In this document: positions 46,265 through 56,451 of the stretch, piece by piece
How the letters are laid out: each line of letters starts with the position of its first letter
How positions within the stretch are numbered: position 1 is the stretch's first letter
NCBI GenBank assembly: GCA_026873275.1
Contig: JANTUC010000002.1
Span: 1,550,001 to 1,614,000, forward strand
Origin: Pseudopithomyces maydicus
Taxonomy: Eukaryota; Ascomycota; Dothideomycetes; Pleosporales; Didymosphaeriaceae
Length of the DNA stretch: 64,000 nt
Direction: 5' to 3'
Notes under the pieces: model-generated
The model's database searches: none
The model's input: only the letters and a program-made list of their open reading frames with translations
What the model was told of the DNA's origin: nothing
Made by a program: the position numbers and the translations under genes

Positions 46265-49130
46265 TTAGTTAGAAGATGATGTATCCTGATCGCGTCGATT
46301 TGGATTGGAGACTGGTGGCCCACTGCCGTACTGGTTTTGCTGAGACTGGCCATAGCTCTGTGATACACCGGCGCTCTGTGGTCCCCCAACGTACTGGCCA
46401 TACGCAATTTGAGATATTGGTATACTCCCAGGGCTTTGTTGTCTTGCGTGCATTACTGGGCCAGTATGATGCATTGATGGCGGTCCACTGTACCCCCTGC
46501 GCTCTGGCTATGATGGTATTGAATATCTGGCGCATATGGATATGCATTCATGGCCGGTCCAACATATCCACCATACCCACTATAGCTATTCTGGTATTGC
46601 ATCATCGGCGGGTATGAGTATGGACTCATTGCTGGTCCACCGTACCCAGCTTGCCCACCATACCCGCCTTGATTTCGTTGATATTGCATACCTGGCGGAC
46701 TTGAATGTGCAATCATTTCTGCCATACCGTACGCAGTTATTGGTTCATATCTAGATCCAGAATCTGATCGAGTTAGAGAAGTGGAGTGCAGAACTTCTGG
46801 GTTGCGCTACTTTGAGTTAGAATCTAGCACCTAACACCGCTTCCTATACTGGACCTTTCCTTTTCTACAGTATACACCGGCTCCCGCACAGTATTTTTCA
46901 TGATAAGAAAACCAACTTACTAGAACACTATTTGGGGTTGGGCGTGATTTGTTGCTTGAATCTCCCTTTGAGGCTGAACGGTTCTCGGTCTTTGTTTTTC
47001 GCAAATGACCAGACTAATACTTGTCAGCTTGTGCATTGGTAGTTCCTTTAGCGACTTACGGTCACTTCCTCCACTACTTTACTTGTTGAAATGTCCGAAC
47101 CTCTTTCCTTTCCCGGGATGGCCGGACCTGCATTGATGGACAAGGCTTTCTCAGTAGGTAACTCCCACTGAGAGACACCGGTTTGTATATTTACATCTAA
47201 CGCTATAGGTTAGTCTGATAGACCTGCAACTCGCCAGCCCCGCTAACCCAAGTAAAATGAAGAGTAGGAATGGAGCCTCGTACTTACAATAATTTTTTCG
47301 CGATCTAATACCAGAGTTAGCAATATGCTCTTATGAAGAAAGACAGATCAGATACATACGCGTGGTCCCATTGAGATATCCAACCGTCGGGGATTCGAGG
47401 AAGTGAAAGAGATGTTGATAAGGCTGCCGGAGATTTTGGTACCGCGTCAGCGGAGAAGGGGTCAATTCCCATAGGAGGTATCTCGATTGTAGGAAGATCA
47501 ACTGTAACAAGGTGTACCACCGGTTTGTTTTGTGTCTTGTATAAGCGCTCAAGTGAGTGCGTGGTTGTCCAATCGCTAGTCCCTGTAGCGGAGTCCATCA
47601 TGTCTAAACGAGTTTCATCATCGATGGAGCCCACCACCAGCGGAATCGAGCTAGTACTCGTCATTTTCGCTATCTGATTTAAGACCTCTTCTATTGAAGT
47701 AACGTGAATCTCACCAAAGATATCTTGCGCAGTCACATAACCAAACATGACTCTGCTATCTTGACTGAGAACAGGTGATCCACTGTTGCCCTTGCACAGA
47801 TTTTGACCTGCAAGATGATCAGCAACGAATGAGCAGGCATAGATCTATTATTTATACCGGGATTATAGAGACTCAGTGTCCAAATCCTGTGCAAAATGGT
47901 GGAATTGTTTGTCGTGATATATGATGGTATTTGCGAAAGTGATCCTGTCAAGGAGGCTGAAGACGTGACAAGTACAACGTCATCTGCAGCTTTAGATGGA
48001 CAAGATGTGCTGATGGTCTCACTTATTTCATGAGCAGATGTTGCTAGTTCTATCAGAGCCCAATCCAGATCTGCGATTTCGCGATTCTTTGATCGTCCCC
48101 AAACTCGCTGAGGATTGATACTCGAAACGAGAGTTGTGGCCATCGGTATGTCAGAACTGCTCTCCCAAGTAGTGCTATTAAATTCAAACGCAGCTGATTC
48201 GAGTTCGTTCCAATCATATTCGTCATCTGAACTTGAGAACTCCTCTTCCGCCATGCCTTCGCTTCGTACACTGTTCGGTCTTTCAATCGACTCATCGTGA
48301 ACATTGTAATTAGCATTCTCATGATTGGTATCTTCATCGAAGCCATGGGCAGTCGTTAGCCCGAAAAATTCTTTCTCCCTGGAGAAATAGATACCACATG
48401 TGATGGTGCTTATTTGTTGCGAGGTATTGTCAGAAATGAGCCTGGCTCCGACGAGCCCGTTGTACCCTGCGACACCATTGTTCATATGAAGACTGAATGA
48501 CTTGGAGGAGTTGCCCAACAACCAGAAACTTTGGGAGAAGAAGATGTATACACCAAAGAACGGGGGCGTTAGTTCGTATTGTACTCGGAGACTTTTATCT
48601 CTCACGCTTTTCCAAATTCGGCGGCCAACGTCCCTGCTGATCCATGGATGGCAGACGAGAATTGATGGTTTTGCGTTTTCTTTATCTGAACCGCATAGCT
48701 TTAGTTTGTAGAGCGTACTAGCTGGTCCTGACTTCGAAAGGGCTTCAACGGTTAGGAGCTTTTGTCGGAAGAGGTCAACGACATTAGGAAAGCGATCTCT
48801 ATGTGCTTTGCTAATGCGATCGTCCGCATATCTGTAGACATATATCTTTTTCTTGGTACCAGGTATCTCTAATGGGTCCCGGAATATGTCATGCAAATCG
48901 TTTGTGCCAGGGGCATTTGCACTTTCTGTAGTCGATCTCCTGGACTGCCCGCTTGGTGGAGCTACCAGGCCTGTACTAGTATCTGGAGTATTGGTGGAGG
49001 TAGATATAGATACTAAAGCCCCATTGGTAGCCGGAAAATTGTACCCAAAGGGGGCCGTGTGGGTCCCTGAAGATATATGTGGTGTTCGGACAGGCAAAGC
49101 GCTCGACATGGAGGCGGATGAAGCTGACAT
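46265..49130 (-). CDS. Trypsin-like (PA-clan) protease + WW domain + G/Y/Q-rich tail, 3' junction and frame uncertain
   Basis: Intracellular-type protein: no signal peptide and a disordered Ser/Thr-rich start. Minus-strand exons 47858-49130, 47360-47807, 47288-47304 (17 bases), 47060-47202 and probably 46921-47013 keep phase. The protease triad is visible: His in FGLTTAHGFD, Asp in DLDWALIEL, Ser in CKGNSGSPVLSQD. A WW domain follows (DGWISQWDHASRKNY, then TGVSQWELP), with the micro-exon inside it. The last exon, from about 46763, is rich in Gly, Tyr, Gln and Ser (QGGYGGQAGYGG, NSYSGYGGYVG, SQSYGQSQQNQYGSG) in imperfect repeats of about 30 residues, resembling prion-like domains. That exon breaks frame at the C run 46493-46497. 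Its junction to exon 5 is one base out of phase, so it could be a separate gene. Confidence 0.65.
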
Positions 49131-49713
49131 CTAAATTTCATGATCGGCGACATTCTCTTTCGTTGAAAACGTGGATTTTAAATGGTTGAACTTGGTTGAG
49201 AAGATAGTTCGGACTGATGGATTCAAGGCTGCGACAGAAGGGGTGGTGGCCATTGAACGGGAAGTTTTCCCCATAGAATCCCTGGGACTGGTGCTCATTC
49301 TGATGGATTGTAGATGAAAACTTGGGTAGGAACAGTAGGAATCTCTCCCTTGAGCTGGTAGACTGCCCTAGAAAAATGCTGAGTCTTTTTTTACTTTGTA
49401 TTTGGCTGTTTGGTGTTGGTGCTGAGTGATGCGTAACAGTATAAATGCCCAGCTTGAAACTAAATGCAGTTGAAATCGAGATTCCAACCGTAGTGAACAA
49501 AATAGCAGAATGAGGGGCAGAAATGGTGTTTGAAGCTGGGGAAGGCTGAGCAATTTGGGACGACCCGGCTGAGTTAATCAGCCCGTATTTCTTCTACCTA
49601 TAACAGCTACAGTAGCGCGCCACACTCACTGGGCAGCGAAAACCCTTGCAGAAGAAGTAAGCCTTGACACATCCTTCTTCCACAAAGCTCAGCGCCTTTT
49701 CTCGAAAAATCAA
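49131..49713. promoter_or_regulatory. Divergent promoter between the protease-WW gene and the membrane-tail gene
   Basis: 583 bases between start codons of opposite strands, with no supported gene inside. The shared position suggests, but does not show, co-regulation. Confidence 0.4.
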
Positions 49714-50871
49714 ATGATGGATTCAGGCCCCAAGACGACCGAAAACGCTATAAAAACACTCTGTCGAATTGTTGAGTTAAGAGAGAATCAATTCACAGCC
49801 TTCCGACAATTCTTTCACGAAGTGCAACCGGAATTAGAATACGTAAAACGTGGAAGCGAGGCCACTTATCCCATCGAGGGGATTGGTCCGCGAACATATT
49901 TCAGCGTCATGCAAGCCGTGGAAAGGCTGAGGTCTAGCCCAAATGCAACAGCCGAGAGATTTTGGACTGAATCATTCCCCTTGTACACTCAAGAGAGCCA
50001 AAGGTATGCATCTCGACAAATAGTGAAGCTCGCCTACATGATTGATCCTATGTCGCAAGACAGCTACCCAAACGGATTCAATTTTGAGAACGAGCCGATC
50101 TATCCCGTGAAATGGCAGCCGGGTCAAAAATTTAAAGAGTTTTTCAATACAGCCTTCCCCACGGATGCCCACGATGTATGGACCGCATCAAGCAAGCACA
50201 TGTCCCTCAAAGCGTGGAAATTACACCAAAGGCTTAAACTCATCATCGTGCGAACAGACGACCTGGCTGAACATTTGGTATACAATCCGAAAACAAAGTC
50301 TCTCGCAGTCTTCCACCAGGTCGAATGGCTTCAAGCACAAATAAAACATGTGAAAGAGAGAAAGTTGGACGAAGACGTAGAAGTTAGCCTTGCTGCGTAG
50401 GTGCCCGACAGTAATGACTGTTTACCTCATGCTAACACCAAAATATAGTGAACGCTGCGTCCTCAGCTGCTTGTTGAGACTCTATACACAATACATACTC
50501 TTCTTTTTCCAATTGGCACGAACAAGAAATCTCGCAAGTTTGCGAAACGCCTCGTTTGTGTTAAAAGGCCATTCGATCGTAATCTTCTCATCTACGACGG
50601 ACCGGTCCACCAGCTCCCAGCAAATTTCAGATGCGTCTATTGGAGCAGAAGGTTGAAAGCTTTGCAGGGTCTGGTCGAGGCGCGGCCACCAAAAAACAGA
50701 ATAGTATCATGGTTTGAGCGCCACACATCGGAACGAAACGCGCTCACGATTGCAATTATCGGCCTCTTTCTTAGCGTGATTTTTAGCTTCCTTAGTTTGC
50801 TGGTTGGTATTCTACAGATTGTTGTATCTACATGGGCCTGGAAATACCCAATTCAGCGCTCTGGCAACTAA
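49714..50871 (+). CDS. Conserved fungal protein with C-terminal membrane hairpin, splice or frame conflict
   Basis: Exon 1 (49714-50396) encodes about 228 residues including ERFWTESFPLYTQESQRY, YPVKWQPGQKFKEFF and LAVFHQVEWLQAQIK. Exon 2 (from about 50449) encodes LRPQLLVETLYTI, NRIVSWFERHTSERNALT and a hydrophobic hairpin (IAIIGLFLSVIFSFLSLLVG), ending KYPIQRSGN. I recognise this layout as a large fungus-only family of unknown role, with a long soluble part and a C-terminal membrane anchor. The intron GTAGGT...ATATAG has a good GCTAAC branch site, but joining the exons leaves the conserved exon 2 frame one base short. No homopolymer is present at 50449-50458, so either a base is missing or the gene is decayed. 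Confidence 0.65.
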
Positions 50872-50887
50872 AGATGATCTCCTGGGA

Positions 50888-52460
50888 TCATAAAAATTCT
50901 TCAAGCCAAACGCGAAACACCGATTGGTTGACAATAACTTTCGATACAATCCTTGGTACTCTTTCATCTCCAGTCATCTCTCGTCCAGTTCTCCAGGCTT
51001 TTTCAGTGTTAGCACCAACTTCGATGAGTAATTCCACAATGTCGTATAATTCCGCGTCAGTGGTTGTTTTTAACAAAGCACTACAGCCAGATAGGTTCCA
51101 AATAGTCCAGCCACTTCCTTTCTGTAGTAATAAGCTTACCATCTTTCGGCGGGTTTGGCGGTTTGTGGATGCGGCTGCGATAAGTGCTTTGTTATAGAGG
51201 AACTCATCTCCGCCCACTACCGCACCACGGTCTAGCAACAACCTCACTATATTCATGTGCCCTCTTTCAACAGCTATATATAGTGCGCGACTCTTGAAGC
51301 CTTCCTTTACACGACTCGAATTATTGTGCGCCATGTGAATATTAAATCTTCTTTCCCTGGTCAGGGCTTCCACAGCCTGTTCGTGACCCTCGAAAACTGC
51401 TGCGCAGAGTGCGTTACCATGCGACCCGCCCCTTAAGTTCACGTCTGCACCGCGTTCCAGAAGTAGATCTACCATCGCGGTGTAGCCCTGAACAGCCGCT
51501 ATGTAAAGCGCACTACTGAGTCTGGCAGAGCTGTCCGTGTTCCGGCGATCTAGATAGTGTTCACCTTGAGCATTCACATCTAGACCTGTGTCGAGAAGTA
51601 ATCTCATAATCTCTACATTGCTTCCCACAGCTCCCTGGAGTATGTTACCCCGGGGGAGTCGGGTATGTTGCGATCTACACCATGTTCTAATAGGAGCCTC
51701 ACCATCGATGTGTCTCCATGGAATACAGGTAAAAGAAGCGGACTGCCGTGGTAAACCTTTCCGAGCGTTGCAATATAATATTGATATTGAGCGTTGACGT
51801 CGGCGCCTTTTTCTAGTAAAAGCTTGACTATCGGAATATGTCCTTCTGCAGATGCTACACTGAGTGCAGTATGTTGGGTACTCCCCCCGCGCTCATAAGC
51901 ATTGATGTCGGCTCCAGCGGCAAGCAAAGCAAGTACCAGTCTTTCATGGCCCTTCCTGGCAGCCGTGACAAGTGCGTACCTGCATCGCTGATAGCGACCT
52001 TTGATGTTAACATCTGCACCTTTGGATATCAAGAGTAGAACCAGGTCCTCGTGAGAGCCTTCGCAAGCTCTATAAAGGGGGTACCAAATGGACCATCGTT
52101 TTCAGTGAAAAGGTCAGCGGCATCAATATTGATGTCCACACCGACATCCAGAAACACCTTGACTATTTCTGAATGGCCATGCTCTGACGCTACACAAAGC
52201 GGCCATTTACAAACTTCGATAATGGCCTGCTTATCCTTGTGTTCCCGTAGAACATTTTGAACAGTCTCCATTCGGCCATGTTCGGCAGCCCAGATCAGAG
52301 CCGAGCTATCCGAGTCTCGTACGTTGCGCCGGTAGAGCTCCCTATTATTCAGATGGTGAAGGCGATGATCAACCCGGGCCCAGGAATTTAAGTCGCTTTG
52401 GGATTCAAGACCATCCGATATGTAGTCAAGTAACTCGTTTGGGAGGTCGAGAAGTTGCAT
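50888..52460 (-). CDS. F-box-like / ankyrin-repeat protein, two frame breaks
   Basis: The N-terminus MQLLDLPNELLDYISDGLES ... WARVDHRLHHL resembles a short F-box, which in the family recruits SCF ubiquitin ligase. About nine ankyrin repeats follow; clear units contain HGHSEIVKVFLDVGVDINI, EGHIPIVKLLLEKGADVNA, QGYTAMVDLLLERGADVNL and RGHMNIVRLLLDRGA. The frame breaks twice. At plus-strand G run 52077-52081, GPFGTP should continue LYRACEGSHEDLV. At 51652-51656 (next to CCCC), PDSP should continue with NILQGAVGSNVEIM. Adding one base at each gives 524 residues. As read, three overlapping frames remain and only the N-terminal third is translated. The stop lies 16 bases from the 3' end of the convergent gene. 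Start 52460 precedes the F-box; 52508 is an alternative. Confidence 0.78.
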
Positions 52461-53254
52461 TTTTTGGACACAAGCTTGTAAAGGGTGGGATGTAATAGTG
52501 TTTGACAATAATACCGATGAGTGAAAGTATAATCAACGTCCTGGAAGTCGATAATAGCAAAAGTCTTGCGATAATAGTATGTAGAAATGAGAGAGCTCTG
52601 TAACTACCTGCTTGCTGCCTAAAAAGCCTGAGAGGTGGGTTTGTGGCGCAGTTCGCTTGGCGTAAGAGGTCAATCTATGCCTAGCCGGAATCATCGCAAA
52701 TCGTGGTCTCGGGTTACATGTACCTAGAGGACAGAGTGAAAGATCCGTGCAATATGAAAGCTTTCTACAATTACTCTACTTAATGATGTGCATCAGCAAT
52801 AGCCCCAAGCAGTCCCATATTCCCCCGAGCCTCGGACTAGCAATGGGATCACGTGATATATCAATCTCAGGGCTCGGAAGGTTTCTGAACTTGATGAACA
52901 AGGCTGTTGAACTACGAAGTATACAGTGAAGAGAGATAGATGGTAATTAGCATATGATTGTAGTATGTGTGGACAAGAACTTGAGACTAATAACAGCAGC
53001 CATCGAGGACGACTGTTCACCAAGGTTTATTAAACATTCGATTTTTACATCCTAAAAAGCCATGATTATCACAGGTAACCCATGTGACAATTACAATCGA
53101 TTGGTCGAAATCTTTGTCCACAACGTGAAGTACTTTAGTCTCGCTGCTATCCGCATCCGGCACCCAAACACCAATTTCAAACAAAGCCCAACAAAGCAAG
53201 TTACAACCCATAACGAGACGCACAAGAACACCAAACTTAATCCTAAACCTCGAA
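52461..53254. other. Intergenic
   Basis: AT-rich promoter region between divergent genes. No supported gene. Confidence 0.5.
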
Positions 53255-54626
53255 ATGACTTACGATTGGAAATCATACGATGGTTCACCCCTCCAGCGTT
53301 TCGACCAACGCCCCTCACGCTGGAGAAATCGTGTCCGACTAGTATTACAAAATATCGCCTCCCACCGAGATCTACTATCCGCCGTACAGCTATTCGACGC
53401 ACATAAAACACTCCATGCATCATGGTTTTTGCCGCCCCGGGGAAGTAACATCCCCCTTGCGGAGTCTGATATGCGAACATGGGATCCACGATTGTTGGAA
53501 GCGCTGCTACTGCTGCCAAGGCGAATGGAAAATACAGAGGCTACTAGAATGATCGAGGAAGAGATAAAAAGACGCGGTGATAATATCAATGATAAGAGAA
53601 ACTATGTCATCTATGAAGATGTTGCCAATATCCTCAACACAATAGCGCTTAGGGCCGGAAACGAACAAGAAAAGGCATTACGAGGATGGGGAAAAAAGCT
53701 AAAACAGCTTATTAATGAGCATTATAGTGATGCAGTAACCGGTGTTGGAAGTGAAGGGGAATCCAACAATGATGGTAACTATGACGAAAATGGTGATGAA
53801 ATTGAGGATATATATCGTAATGACTACCGCGGAGTGTCCGAAGGGAATCAAAGTTACGACAAGTCGCAACAAATAAGAAAGAAACAGTCTAATTGTGAGC
53901 TTTTCTGATCTTTATATATCCCGTATTTATTATCTAACTGGAAATACAGTTAGCGCACTGCTGGGCTTCGGTGGTGGGCCTCGTATATCCTCAGATCAAA
54001 TAGGTAGTGGTATAAAACGATTGCATCCGCCAGATCGTCAAGGGCAAAGCCCAGCTGCAAAACGGACTTCATTAGAGAGACCGGGGACTTCACCAAACTC
54101 GGGTAAAACAGGAAGAAAGAGTGACAAAGCTGCGCAGGAACTTGCAGCGGTGGAGTCCGCATTAGTGGGAGAATCCCAGGCTGAAGCTGAAGAAGATGTG
54201 GAAGATAATCTCGATAGGGAAGGAGATGGAGATGGAGATGGAGTCGGAGATGACAATAGAGATGATGTTGCAGGATCCGACGAGCAAGGAGGGATTGAAG
54301 GTGAAGAGGATGAGGAGGGTGATTCTGATGACGATGAAGGAGATGCAGTAGCTAACCAGCAAGAAGAGAACGAAGGTGAAGCCGAAGATAATCCACAGGT
54401 TCCAGCTTTGAATCCGATTCCTGCTCCTGCTCAGGCTGTCGCACCGGTCGCACCACCACCACCACCACCGCCGCCGCCGCCGCCACCTGTTGCTCCTGCT
54501 CCTCGTCAACCTCCCCCACGCCGCACCGAAGCCGAAAGACTTGTCGAAGAAAACAGATCTAATCTTCGACCTTCTCGCACTCGCAATAATGGTCGGCATC
54601 AAGCAGGTAGGTACAGAGGGATGTAG
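53255..54626 (+). CDS. Lineage-type protein with acidic and polyproline C-terminal half
   Basis: Two exons (53255-53894, 53950-54626) join in phase for 438 residues; the intron has donor GTGAGC, branch CTAAC and acceptor ACAG. The N-terminal 150 residues (MTYDWKSYDGSPLQRFDQR, then WDPRLLEALLLLPRRMEN) form an ordered helical part. The second half is disordered: GDGDGDGVGDDNRDD and EEDEEGDSDDDEGD acidic runs, then about twelve consecutive prolines (GTCGCACC-CCA/CCG repeat) and an Arg-rich end. No domain is recognised. It sits in the accessory block with the protease and ankyrin genes. The acidic plus polyproline design would suit a scaffold or a ligand for WW or SH3 domains, which is speculation. 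Confidence 0.65.
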
Positions 54627-55031
54627 TAGGTACATATGTATGTTCAACTTGTGGGCATCAGAGTAGGCGCGGGACGTGGTGTTCAAATCATCTTCGCATT
54701 GGGTTCTAGCTAAGACGTGTTATATGGTTAGTCTCTTTCTCTTCTTTCTTGTAATTATCGCACGGCGGAGAGATAGAGAGAGGAAATTCACAGCAAGGGC
54801 GATAATCTAGGAAAACACACAAAAGGAAGGTAGTACATCAAATATCTAGAGAGTTTTCGTTTTCTCGAGGGAAATAAAGAATATGATTTCGTGATTTTTT
54901 TGGAAAGATCAACACCAATAGTACTTTATCCAAACGATCATTTGTGGACCTTGAAGGGATCTCCAACATTCCTTTACTCCATGCTTCATTCCACTCCGTA
55001 CCTTGTTGCAGGCAATCCCCTCAAATTGTCT
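54627..55031. other. Intergenic, convergent 3' ends
   Basis: No supported gene. Pyrimidine-rich stretch TCTCTTTCTCTTC near 54729. Confidence 0.5.
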
Positions 55032-55594
55032 TTAAAACATCTGCCACCCCCCCACATCACCGTCGAAATTCGCCTGTGCCTTCCTCGTCGTACCCGCCAG
55101 CTTCTTATCCAGAGCTTCCTTTCGCTTCAACTTCTCCGCCATTTCTCTCTCTTCCGAAAGAGGGGGCTAATTCCCCTATGATCATATCCATTGGAACCCA
55201 TCTTTCTCGGCCGTTCATTATCTTTTGGGATGCTTATATTCCGTCTGGGGTGCCGATTTACTATATCGTGAAGTCTTTTGAGTTCAGCTTCGGAGATCAA
55301 GTTGTCATCGGAATCGCGGATATCTTGGGGATTAGGTCTGGCAGGAGAGACTTTTCGTGCGGAGTGCTGAGACGAACGGTGACCAGGTGTGAGCGCAGCA
55401 GGGTGAAGTCTTCTTGATTTGTTCGTCCCTTCCATGGAATCCCTTGCGGCGTGGTAGAGGAGGAAGTTTGAGTTGTCAGAGCGAGGCTTCATTGTGGGTT
55501 GTGAAATGTTACGGGGGTATTCTGCGTGGGTTTGTGGTAGGTGCAGCTCATCTCCCGGTTTGTTGGTGTCGTTGGGCGTTTTGCGGAAAAGCAT
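55032..55594 (-). CDS. Small basic hydrophilic protein, frame broken
   Basis: A 187-residue protein if one base is restored. The first part (MLFRKTPNDTNKPGDELHLP ... SEAELKRLHDIVNRHPRRNI) is charged and disordered. The second part, one frame over, reads EEREMAEKLKRKEALDKKLA followed by TTRKAQANFDGDVGGWQMF and a stop. This highly coding-like, coiled and basic segment is clearly genuine. The frames meet at plus-strand G run 55162-55166 (ISP then PLSEE). A perfect run of seven G in the same gene (55047-55053 on the plus strand as C) is in frame. No family is recognised. It is convergent with the acidic/polyproline gene. Confidence 0.55.
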
Positions 55595-56451
55595 GGCTTT
55601 AGATTTATGTACTTGGGCGGGGTTGAGCTATCTCAGGGAGCCTGTTTTTCTTAAGTTGGTTTGACCTCGATGTGTACGGATGCTGTTTATACCTAGTGGA
55701 GGATTTATGAGTAGTAGCTTAACCGTGAAGCGTACAAGATGCTGGAGATATATAGCAAAGAATCTGAGGGTATTATACAATAGGTTTAACAGAAGAATCA
55801 AGAGGTATTTGAGTATTTATAGTGCCATCTATGAGTGTGATGTACAAGGTAAAACTTTATTATGTAGGTGACTGTAGAGCGCACGTACAATAGCGACGTT
55901 AGTCATGATTTGTTTGAAGAGGTGACTTCATTTTGTTTGAAGAAACTACGTGACTCTCTGCGTGGTCCAGTGGGTGTAGCATGGTTTCGTTCAGTCAGAC
56001 CTTGAATCGACGTGTCATGTGACGTGTACGTTGAGGTCAGGTGCAGGCGTCTAGGTGAGGTTGCGTCAATGCGAAGTTAGCAGGTAAAGCGTGACGATCA
56101 ACGTGCGCGTCCGCGAAATTTGGTATAGCACTGTGTTTATAGTCGATGAGCCTGTCTCTTTCCGACAATTATTTTCTCTCTTTCTGTCCTCCCTGCGCGG
56201 GTAATTTCTTCCAAGGTTCTGGGGAAAGAACGTGACTTGTAACGAACCTTGGAAGGTGACAAAGAATCATTTCTATGCCTCTGATAATACTGCTACGCTT
56301 CAACGCATATCACGTTGCGTCTATTGTTGCCTTCACACAAATGGTATTCACTCTTAAATTTCTGCGCCAATGTCCCTGTTTCTATCTCTACCACGAATCA
56401 CAACGTCTTCAGAAAGAGAGTCATCTCCAGCCATCTATTTTCTTCTCTCCC
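55595..56451. other. Intergenic
   Basis: No supported gene. The right part is the 3' flank of DUG2. Confidence 0.5.
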
